The notes beneath the pieces are model-generated. The model saw nothing but the letters and a program-made list of their open reading frames with translations. It was not told the origin of the DNA and did no database searches. Below, in pieces: positions 1 to 5,043 of a stretch of 5,337 nt of DNA. Each line of letters begins with the position of its first letter. The stretch's first letter is position 1. The DNA comes from Coxiellaceae bacterium (lineage in GTDB: Bacteria > Pseudomonadota > Gammaproteobacteria > Coxiellales > Coxiellaceae). The translations under genes were made by a program, and so were the position numbers. The DNA lies in contig JABABH010000027.1 of assembly GCA_014238325.1 (NCBI GenBank), positions 1 to 5,337 of the forward strand, in the 5' to 3' direction.

Positions 1-1881
1 ATACCAGGCGGATATTTTAAGCGGGAAGCACGTCCGAGCGATAAAGAAAACTTGATTGCTCGCTTGATCGATCGGCCTATCAGGCCTCTGTTCCCGAAAG
101 GTTTTTATTCGGATATACAGATTATTATCACAGTATTGTCCTTGGATCCTCAGATTCAAAGCGATGTGATTGCTATTTTAGGAGCATCAGCGGCACTCGC
201 CTTGTCAGGCTTGCCATTTAACGGGCCATTGGCTGCGGCACGAGTCGGTTTTTGGGAGAATGCTTATCATTTAAATCCATCCCTTGAAGAGATGCAAACC
301 TCATCTCTAGATTTAGTTGTAGCAGGAACGGATGGAGCAGTTTTGATGGTAGAGGCTGAAGCAAATCAGCTATCAGAAGCAGTGATGTTAGATGCAGTAC
401 TCTATGGGCACAAAGAGATGGGAGTGGCGCTTCAAGCGATTCGTGAGTTTTCGGGCATGGTTGGGCCAACATCCATACCTTGGAGTTCACCCGTTATAGA
501 CCCTGAACTCGTTCAGCTCGTGAATAAAAGTGCAGGAGACCAGCTCAAGCAAGCCTATCAGATTCAAGCTAAAAAAGAGCGTCAAGACATCATGCAGACT
601 CTTCGAGCACGACTGTTATCTGAACTATGTGAAGATACTGCTACAATTGAGTCCAAGTGGACACCTTCAGCAGTGGGTGATGCCTGTCATTATCTTGAGC
701 GACAGATGGTTCGCGATCAAATTTTATCAGGTGGTTTGCGTATTGATGGTAGGGAAACCACAGAAGTACGTAAGATTAATACTCAAGTAGGTATCTTGCC
801 TCGTACCCATGGTTCTGCTCTCTTTACCCGGGGTGAGACGCAAGTATTAGCAGTCGTGACTTTGGGAACGGAACGCGATGCTCAAAGGGTGGAAGATGTT
901 GATGGTGATTACCAAGATCATTTTTTATTACATTATAATTTCCCGCCATTCTCTGTGGGCGAGACTGGATTTATAGGCGGCCCAAAGCGCCGTGAGATTG
1001 GGCATGGTCGTCTGGCTAAACGTGCATTGTCACGGTTGATGCCAAAAATGGATTCTTTCCCTTATGTGATCCGAGTGGTTGCAGAGACCTTGGAATCTAA
1101 TGGTTCTAGCTCTATGGCTACGGTGTGCAGCAGTAGCTTAGCCTTAATGGAAGCAGGTGTTCCTCTGCAAGCGCCGGTTGCAGGTATTGCTATGGGATTA
1201 ATTAAGGAAGAGGAACGGTATGCTGTTCTCACAGATATTTTAGGGGATGAAGATCATTTAGGTGATATGGATTTCAAGGTGGCTGGAACGGCAACGGGTG
1301 TGACAGCATTGCAAATGGATATTAAAATCTCTGGTATTACTCGTGATATTATGCAGGCCGCCTTAGACCAGGCTAAATCGGCTCGCTTACATATATTAGG
1401 TATTATGGAGCAGGTGATTACTCAACCTCGAGAAGAAGTTTCATCTTGGGCGCCACGTTTGATCGTGATGAAAATCAATCCTAAAAAAATTGGTGATATT
1501 ATTGGTAAAGGTGGAGCAGTCATTCGGAAATTAACTGAAGACACGAATTGTATCATTGATATTACAGATGATGGTACGGTGAAAATTGCTGCTCAAACCA
1601 TGGAAGAAGGTGCAAAAGCCAAAGCGAGTATTGCTGCTTTAATCGAAGATTTAGAAATTGGTAAGATTTATGAAGGAACGGTACATAAAATTTTAGACTT
1701 TGGTGCTGTTATCCAATTTACGAATAATCGAGAAGGATTATTGCATATTTCTCAGATCGCGCATGAACGTATAGCGAGTGTTCAGGACCATCTGAAAGAA
1801 GGTCAAGTGCTTCGGGTCAAAGTCATTGAGAAAGATCATAAAGGGAAAATTCGCGTCAGCTTAAAGCAAGTTGAGGAATGA
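1..1881 (+). CDS. pnp: Polyribonucleotide nucleotidyltransferase (PNPase), 5'-truncated by the window edge
   Basis: PNPase is a trimeric, phosphorolytic 3'-to-5' exoribonuclease acting in cytoplasmic mRNA decay, often in a degradosome. The frame is open from base 1 (IPGGYFKREARPSDKENL, then RLIDRPIRPLF), so the TTG at 52 is internal and roughly 70 N-terminal residues lie outside the window. Counting codons from base 1, the second RNase PH core contains RTHGSALFTRGETQ, the FPPFSVGETG and GPKRREIGHGRLAKRA phosphate/RNA-binding segments, and DILGDEDHLGDMDFK. There D418, D424 and K426 correspond to the catalytic D486, D492 and K494 of the E. coli enzyme. A KH domain follows with its GKGG loop at 502-505, then an S1 domain from about 552 to the end. 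The protein stops just after S1, without the Ala/Pro-rich tail of the E. coli protein. The stop TGA overlaps the ATG of the next gene. Identification is certain. Confidence 0.98.
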   Translation: MPGGYFKREARPSDKENLIARLIDRPIRPLFPKGFYSDIQIIITVLSLDPQIQSDVIAILGASAALALSGLPFNGPLAAARVGFWENAYHLNPSLEEMQTSSLDLVVAGTDGAVLMVEAEANQLSEAVMLDAVLYGHKEMGVALQAIREFSGMVGPTSIPWSSPVIDPELVQLVNKSAGDQLKQAYQIQAKKERQDIMQTLRARLLSELCEDTATIESKWTPSAVGDACHYLERQMVRDQILSGGLRIDGRETTEVRKINTQVGILPRTHGSALFTRGETQVLAVVTLGTERDAQRVEDVDGDYQDHFLLHYNFPPFSVGETGFIGGPKRREIGHGRLAKRALSRLMPKMDSFPYVIRVVAETLESNGSSSMATVCSSSLALMEAGVPLQAPVAGIAMGLIKEEERYAVLTDILGDEDHLGDMDFKVAGTATGVTALQMDIKISGITRDIMQAALDQAKSARLHILGIMEQVITQPREEVSSWAPRLIVMKINPKKIGDIIGKGGAVIRKLTEDTNCIIDITDDGTVKIAAQTMEEGAKAKASIAALIEDLEIGKIYEGTVHKILDFGAVIQFTNNREGLLHISQIAHERIASVQDHLKEGQVLRVKVIEKDHKGKIRVSLKQVEE

Positions 1882-2549
1882 CTAGAGATGTCGTAATATT
1901 ATTACACGGCTTATTGCGTAGCCAGCATACGATGAGAAAACTGCATCGTATGCTGGTGCAAGCAGGGTATCGCGTGTACAATTTTGGTTATCCATCCACA
2001 CGGTTTTCAATCTCACAATTAACCGATCGACTACATCAATTTATTTTAAAGAAAAAATTTTCTAGTGATGATCGTCTCTATTTCGTCGGGCATTCACTAG
2101 GTGCTATTATTATTCGCGCATTGCTGACGCAATATACTTACCGATCATTAGCGCGCGTCGTGATGCTGGCTCCCCCGAATCAAGGTAGTATGCTGGTTGA
2201 TTATTTGAAACGGTATCGTTTTTATAGGATTTTGGGTCCCGCTGCTCAAGAACTGGGAACGGATCTCGATGCTACTCCCCTAACATTACCAGAGCTGACC
2301 TATGAAACTGGCATTATTGCTGGGGATTGTTGTAGGATTAATTTTTTGTTTTCCTGGTTTATTTTATCGGGTCCCAACGATGGAATGGTGCGAGTCATAG
2401 AGACCCGCATGCCGAATGCCACAGATTTTTTGCTCCTTCATACAACACATAGTGCTATGCCGCGCCATCCATTAGTGATGGCACAAACCCTATATTTTTT
2501 AAAATATGGATATTTTAAACACCAGGGTTCATCTACGGGGTTTCCATAA
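1878..2549 (+). CDS. Alpha/beta-fold serine hydrolase (esterase/lipase-like), coupled to pnp
   Basis: A 223-residue protein with no signal peptide, probably a cytoplasmic carboxyl-ester hydrolase; the substrate is unknown. After the first strand (VVILLHG) comes the oxyanion-hole HG at 10-11. The nucleophile elbow GHSLG at 71-75 gives Ser73, the acid is probably Asp168 in GPNDGMV, and the base is probably His191 in LLHTTHSAM, so a complete triad is visible. The ending QTLYFLKYGYF resembles a family of small proteobacterial hydrolases that end in SHTFMM and a phenylalanine-rich tail (recalled family pattern). The ATG lies inside the pnp stop (ATGA). The GAGG before it is only one base away, too close for normal initiation, so termination-reinitiation from pnp is the likely route. 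The reading frame runs through a 13-bp hairpin at codons 15-27. Its end faces the end of a leftward gene across 9 bp. The fold is sure; the specific function is not. Confidence 0.9.
   Translation: MTRDVVILLHGLLRSQHTMRKLHRMLVQAGYRVYNFGYPSTRFSISQLTDRLHQFILKKKFSSDDRLYFVGHSLGAIIIRALLTQYTYRSLARVVMLAPPNQGSMLVDYLKRYRFYRILGPAAQELGTDLDATPLTLPELTYETGIIAGDCCRINFLFSWFILSGPNDGMVRVIETRMPNATDFLLLHTTHSAMPRHPLVMAQTLYFLKYGYFKHQGSSTGFP
1921..1957 (+). other. Strong RNA hairpin (13-bp perfect inverted repeat) early in the hydrolase gene
   Basis: CCAGCATACGATG (1922-1934) and its exact reverse complement CATCGTATGCTGG (1944-1956) flank a 9-nt loop, AGAAAACTG. A G-U pair at 1921/1957 could add a 14th pair. No T tract follows, so it is not an intrinsic terminator. 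It begins 40 nt after the pnp stop codon and codes for part of SQHTMRKLHRMLV in the hydrolase. Possible roles, all inferred, are a barrier to 3'-to-5' decay that protects pnp mRNA, an RNase III site, or a brake on hydrolase translation. Confidence 0.75.
2486..2529. repeat. Nested inverted repeats at the 3' end of the hydrolase gene
   Basis: An inner dyad of two perfect 10-bp arms, TTTAAAATAT (2498-2507) and ATATTTTAAA (2510-2519), is separated only by GG. An outer pair, AACCCT (2486-2491) and AGGGTT (2524-2529), brackets it. The structure lies within the last 20 or so codons of the hydrolase and just before the convergent gene ends. It may help end transcription in one or both directions, since the 9-bp gap between the convergent genes leaves no room for a terminator. 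The inner stem is nearly all A-T and no clean T tract follows, so a classical terminator is not supported. Confidence 0.4.
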
Positions 2550-2558
2550 ATAAGCTCT

Positions 2559-2975
2559 TTAAGGGTTCTGTGATGGCCCGCTATAAGGATCTTCACCACT
2601 GATTTCATGATAAGCAGGGGGAGGGGTTTCAGGTCGAACGACCTGATCATATGCCGGAGGTGGTGTGGTTGAGCGAAATATGCTATTTGACGAAGCAGAA
2701 GGTAACGGTGGAGCAGAAGGAACAGGAGAGATGTGTGTATCTTGAGCGTTGCTCATGCTAACTGGAGTTGATTCTAATCCATTGTTTCCAAATATATTTA
2801 TTATTTGATCAAATTTATTGGGATGATCTTTTATCATCTCGATGAGCTGTTGCTTTTGCTCTTCAGAATGTGTTCTAAAGAAATGTGTAACCCTAATCTT
2901 CTGATGATCCGATAGGTTTAAGTTTCGGATTTCTCGCAAAGCATTTTTGGTATCTTGGGGGGGGATGGATCGCAT
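2559..2975 (-). CDS. Hypothetical protein with PSAP and tandem PPxY late-domain-like motifs; candidate secreted effector
   Basis: A 138-residue protein I do not recognise. Residues 7-63 are charged and predicted helical (HFFRTHSEEQKQQLIEMIKD is typical). From about 64 the chain is Pro/Ser/Thr-rich and probably disordered. This tail holds PSAP at 86-89, within SPVPSAPPLP, and PPAY at 106-109 and 119-122, each inside TPPPAY. PPxY is the ligand class of group I WW domains (NEDD4-family ligases, YAP). P(S/T)AP binds the Tsg101 UEV domain. Both partners are eukaryotic, so a role inside a host cell is inferred. There is no Sec signal or membrane segment. Acidic residues E124, E128 and D129 sit 10-15 from the C-terminus, loosely like Dot/Icm secretion signals. 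The ATG has AGAGG 10 nt upstream; the frame is open for about 25 codons before it but offers no GTG, TTG or ATG. Codons 4-7 contain a run of eight C. Membership in a known family is untested. Confidence 0.8.
   Translation of the reverse strand: MRSIPPQDTKNALREIRNLNLSDHQKIRVTHFFRTHSEEQKQQLIEMIKDHPNKFDQIINIFGNNGLESTPVSMSNAQDTHISPVPSAPPLPSASSNSIFRSTTPPPAYDQVVRPETPPPAYHEISGEDPYSGPSQNP
2610..2660 (-). repeat. Two copies of a 13-residue TPPPAY unit
   Basis: Residues 101-113 (RSTTPPPAYDQVV) and 114-126 (RPETPPPAYHEIS) are adjacent units of the same length, sharing R at position 1, TPPPAY at 4-9, then an acidic or polar pair and an aliphatic residue. The shared PPPAY is written CCA CCT CCG GCA TAT in the first copy and CCT CCC CCT GCT TAT in the second, so most third positions differ while the residues are identical. 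The coordinates span the two PPAY cores. This suggests an old duplication, or convergence, held by selection on the protein motif. Confidence 0.65.
2957..2964 (-). repeat. Eight-base poly-C (coding-strand) tract at codons 4-7
   Basis: The coding strand of the 138-residue gene reads ATC CCC CCC CAA immediately after the start region, giving eight consecutive C (eight G on the + strand). Gain or loss of one base would truncate the protein soon after its start. Such tracts can slip in replication and cause on/off phase variation, but eight is at the short end and may simply be chance or a site prone to sequencing error. Confidence 0.5.
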
Positions 2976-3017
2976 AATGTCTAAGCCTCTAGCAAGTAAT
3001 CTTAAGGAAATATTAAA

Positions 3018-3031
3018 ATACTCTAGAGTAT
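3018..3031. promoter_or_regulatory. 14-bp perfect palindrome overlapping the -10 box; operator candidate
   Basis: ATACTCTAGAGTAT is its own reverse complement. It covers most of the candidate -10 hexamer and the expected start point of the 138-residue gene, where a dimeric repressor would block transcription. No regulator gene is present in the window and no second copy is seen, so its function is inferred from position and symmetry only. Confidence 0.4.
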
Positions 3032-3055
3032 ATATTAGTTTTGTAAGTTTTTAAA
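3027..3055 (-). promoter_or_regulatory. Candidate sigma70-type promoter for the 138-residue gene
   Basis: On the minus strand TTTAAA (3055-3050, four of six to TTGACA) is followed after exactly 17 nt by TATACT (3032-3027, five of six to TATAAT). Transcription would begin near 3020, leaving a 5' leader of about 45 nt before the ATG at 2975 with AGAGG in the right place. Because the region is very A+T-rich, similar matches occur by chance. Confidence 0.4.
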
Positions 3056-3190
3056 GCAATTTGAAGGTTATGGCAAATTTTCCAATAAACTTCCTAGATA
3101 ATTTTTGCAAAGATCTTAATTTTTATATTTAAAAACAATAGGTTAACTGTTTTTCGAAGCGAGAAGTTAGCACTCGTAAAGCTAAGGGTA

Positions 3191-3233
3191 CTAAAATAGC
3201 CACCCTTGGCTAGGCAATGCTATCCTATTTTAG
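3191..3233. repeat. 9-bp inverted repeat competing with the terminator stem
   Basis: CTAAAATAG (3191-3199) and CTATTTTAG (3225-3233) are exact reverse complements with 25 nt between them. The right arm lies just outside the stop codon of the 526-residue gene. The left arm overlaps the 6-bp terminator stem, and a further pair, AAGGGT (3184-3189) and ACCCTT (3202-3207), overlaps its loop. The three pairings cannot all form at once. Confidence 0.45.
3193..3212 (-). terminator. Weak intrinsic terminator candidate after the 526-residue gene
   Basis: On the minus strand, 24 nt after the TAG stop, TAGCCA-AGGG-TGGCTA forms a 6-bp stem with a 4-nt loop and is followed at once by TTTT. The stem is short and the T run is only four bases. 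The same bases also take part in a competing 9-bp dyad (3191-3199 with 3225-3233), so termination may be inefficient or conditional. Confidence 0.35.
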
Positions 3234-3235
3234 GG

Positions 3236-4816
3236 CTAGCTACAGCTGTGATAGTTTTGTTCATCTGAGATATCATCTTCTTGATTATTCGGTTTGACTG
3301 ATGAAGTGATACTTTCTTGAGATGACATACCACCTTCTCGATAGACTATACGTTGTTTAAGTGGAGGTGTGCTACCGTCAAGGTTTAGTGGATGAGAGCT
3401 GCTTTCCTGACCCGTGGTTGCAAACAAATGATCTCGATTATTCACGGTATAAACAGCCGCGCTCTTAAGTGCTGTATCATCTTCTTGTGGTATTTTACGT
3501 TTTTTAATCGGTAGCCATTCGTTTGGATAACTCAGTCTTGAGCGAGAAGCATGGTGTTTCTTGTCAGAGAAACTTGATAATGGATCTGTTTTGAAAAAGT
3601 TTTCCATTTTATCATACCATTGCTTATAGGCTTCACTTTGACTCGTATCATACTTATTTGATTTGGAGAGAGCCTCCTTTCCTTTTTCCCGATAATGATC
3701 TCGTTCGTTATGGTCTAATAACGTACAATTAGACAGAAGATCATGAGAAGCCGTGACCTTGGAGGCCCACAGATGGTTCAGGGTGTTTTTAGTTTTAAGC
3801 TCAGCGCCTTCTAGATATTTTTTTGTCTTGTCGTTTGTTTGTAATATGTATAGAGGTTTCAAAAGATTCTCTATAGATTCGGAAAATTCAATATATTGCT
3901 GACAGAGTGCTAGCTTTTCAACGATTTCTTTCTTGCACAGTTCGTGGCTCACACCATGAATAATCATATGTCCGAAGGTGTCTTCTATATTTCGTTGCAC
4001 ACTCATGATGATATTAAAATAAGTATCAATATTTTCTATATAGCCCTTTATATTATTATTTTGTGTGAGTTGTTTAGGACGGTTCCAGCGAGAATAAGCA
4101 TGGATACTATCAGATAACCCGTTAAGTCCCATCGTAACGTTAAAAGAGAGTTCATCAAACATACCCTTTAATCCACAGTCTTCCATGGCTTGATAGATAT
4201 TTTCGATGTTGATATTGTTGAGGGTATGTTGGAAGCTCAATTTAAGCATCTTTGTTTTGAAATTATTATATTCCTGATCGGTATCATATTGCTCAATGGC
4301 CTCACGCATTTCATGGATAGATGTGATGGCGTGTTTCTGATCCCTCTGTATCACGTCAAGCATCATCTTATAATGATTATCGACCGAGTTCTGCATGGAA
4401 ATAGAAAGGTTGGGGCCTGGTAATTTAGTGTCATCGCTCTTATTATCATTTAGAGCTTTGGATTCCATACTGGTTTTAAGCTTGCTAGAGTGCCTTAATA
4501 TATCAAGAATCACGGTTATCATGGAAATATTATCAGTTGATTCTAATAATTTTTTGTTAAAAACCTTTGTCTCATTTGCGGAGACTCTAAATATATAGTC
4601 CTCGGTATCGTTTGAATAATGCAGGGCTTGTATGGCAGCAAGGAATTTGTCTTGGCTATCAGGTTGCGCTATAGCTTCATGGATATTGACAACATCACAG
4701 CATGCAGTTGCGGCATCAAATATAACTTGAATTTTATTCGTAAGACGTAACGCTTTTGTCATATATTCAAAACTATTATTATATATTTTATCCGATTTTG
4801 TTTGTCTTTTTTTCAT
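3236..4816 (-). CDS. Hypothetical 526-residue protein, candidate host-targeted effector
   Basis: I do not recognise a family. Residues 1 to about 405 are rich in Leu, Ile, Lys, Glu and Asn and look largely helical, with no signal peptide or membrane segment, so the protein is soluble. From about 410 to 526 it is Ser/Lys/Asp-rich and probably disordered. That tail contains YPNEWL (430-435), immediately followed by PIKKRKIP (436-443), a KKRK cluster of the monopartite nuclear-localisation type. It ends with an acidic patch, EDDISDE at 513-519, 8-14 residues from the C-terminus. Acidic patches at this distance (E-block) are known in Dot/Icm effectors, but such motifs are short and common. The start ATG has a modest GAGAA about 7 nt upstream, directly after the arm of a 10-bp dyad. 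Asn-rich, A+T-rich coding contrasts with pnp and suggests acquired or fast-evolving DNA. Secretion and host targeting are inference; that it is a real gene is well supported by length. Confidence 0.85.
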   Translation of the reverse strand: MKKRQTKSDKIYNNSFEYMTKALRLTNKIQVIFDAATACCDVVNIHEAIAQPDSQDKFLAAIQALHYSNDTEDYIFRVSANETKVFNKKLLESTDNISMITVILDILRHSSKLKTSMESKALNDNKSDDTKLPGPNLSISMQNSVDNHYKMMLDVIQRDQKHAITSIHEMREAIEQYDTDQEYNNFKTKMLKLSFQHTLNNINIENIYQAMEDCGLKGMFDELSFNVTMGLNGLSDSIHAYSRWNRPKQLTQNNNIKGYIENIDTYFNIIMSVQRNIEDTFGHMIIHGVSHELCKKEIVEKLALCQQYIEFSESIENLLKPLYILQTNDKTKKYLEGAELKTKNTLNHLWASKVTASHDLLSNCTLLDHNERDHYREKGKEALSKSNKYDTSQSEAYKQWYDKMENFFKTDPLSSFSDKKHHASRSRLSYPNEWLPIKKRKIPQEDDTALKSAAVYTVNNRDHLFATTGQESSSHPLNLDGSTPPLKQRIVYREGGMSSQESITSSVKPNNQEDDISDEQNYHSCS

Positions 4817-4827
4817 ATTTTTTTCTC

Positions 4828-4884
4828 ATATAGCAGTTTGCGATAGAGCTTGATTCGCTGCTTTGACCTGATAGACTGCTATAT
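4828..4884. promoter_or_regulatory. 10-bp inverted repeat in the leader of the 526-residue gene; operator or RNA hairpin candidate
   Basis: ATATAGCAGT (4828-4837) and ACTGCTATAT (4875-4884) are exact reverse complements with a 37-nt spacer; G-U pairs could extend the stem inward. In the minus-strand transcript the second arm ends directly against the GAGAA ribosome-binding segment, so folding could affect initiation. As DNA, the right arm lies between the -35 and -10 of a candidate rightward promoter, where a bound protein would interfere. Confidence 0.4.
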
Positions 4885-4891
4885 CTTAAAT
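4863..4891 (+). promoter_or_regulatory. Candidate rightward promoter for the comEC-like gene
   Basis: TTGACC (4863-4868, five of six) is followed after 17 nt by TTAAAT (4886-4891, four of six). It would give a long leader of roughly 160 nt before the ATG at 5061. The -10 is poor and no experimental support is available from sequence alone. Confidence 0.3.
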
Positions 4892-4940
4892 ATAGGTTAG
4901 AGTGTTATGACCAAGGTATGCAGGTATAGAATATACATAT

Positions 4941-4946
4941 ATTATA
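4941..4946 (-). promoter_or_regulatory. Consensus -10 hexamer, possible promoter of the 526-residue gene
   Basis: The minus strand reads TATAAT here, a perfect -10, about 125 nt upstream of the 526-residue gene. No recognisable -35 lies 16-18 nt further upstream (ATAAGT at 17 nt is a poor match), so it would need an activator or is a chance match. Confidence 0.25.
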
Positions 4947-5043
4947 CATTAAAGCATAACTATACTTATTGTTTGTTAAAGTAACCTTTAGTCGTGATAG
5001 CCAACTGACAAGCAGGAGAGCGAGGTGTATTGGGAGAGTGCCT

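Larger units (their letters stand above)
2976..3235. other. Intergenic region between the 526- and 138-residue genes
   Basis: No gene is supported here; all frames are short and the composition is strongly A+T-rich. Reading leftward from the end of the 526-residue gene it holds a cluster of stem-loops (about 3182-3233), an AT-rich stretch without clear features (about 3060-3165), then a candidate promoter with a 14-bp palindrome (3018-3055) and the ribosome binding site of the 138-residue gene. Confidence 0.7.

Noticed and set aside
52..54. TTG as a start for pnp
   Set aside because: The frame continues upstream to base 1 with clear PNPase sequence (IPGGYFKREARPS), so this codon is an internal Leu.
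218..490. Leftward open frame of 90 codons inside pnp
   Set aside because: It lies wholly opposite the conserved first RNase PH core of pnp and has no recognisable protein character.
530..790. Rightward open frame of 86 codons inside pnp
   Set aside because: It is out of frame with certain pnp coding sequence and is not protein-like.
1948..2197. GTATGCTGGT repeated at 1948-1957 and 2188-2197
   Set aside because: Both copies are read in the same frame as Met-Leu-Val in the hydrolase; this is reuse of common codons, not a repeat element.
2438..2650. Leftward open frame spanning the hydrolase end and the small gene
   Set aside because: It overlaps two better-supported genes in other frames and has no motif or ribosome-binding site.
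2803..2814. Palindrome ATTTGATCAAAT
   Set aside because: It lies inside the helical coding part of the small gene, is A+T-rich and 12 bp long, and has no positional reason to be regulatory.
3100..3240. Possible tRNA, attC or other RNA gene in the stem-rich intergenic DNA
   Set aside because: No cloverleaf, T-loop GTTCRA, CCA end or recombination core sites could be fitted to the sequence.
2766..4547. 13-bp sequence AGTTGATTCTAAT shared by the two leftward genes (2766-2778 and 4535-4547)
   Set aside because: It encodes the same LEST residues in both, but one shared 13-mer in A+T-rich DNA of this length is not far from chance, and no similarity extends around it.
4190..4598. Two rightward open frames (4190-4423 and 4395-4598) opposite the large orphan
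   Set aside because: They are antisense shadows of a 526-codon frame; their hydrophobic look comes from the A+T-rich complement.
4885..4960. PmrA-box-like TTAAATAT and TTTAAT sequences upstream of the large orphan
   Set aside because: Neither shows the two properly spaced TTAAT half-sites of the Legionella/Coxiella PmrA box; A+T-rich DNA produces such partial matches.
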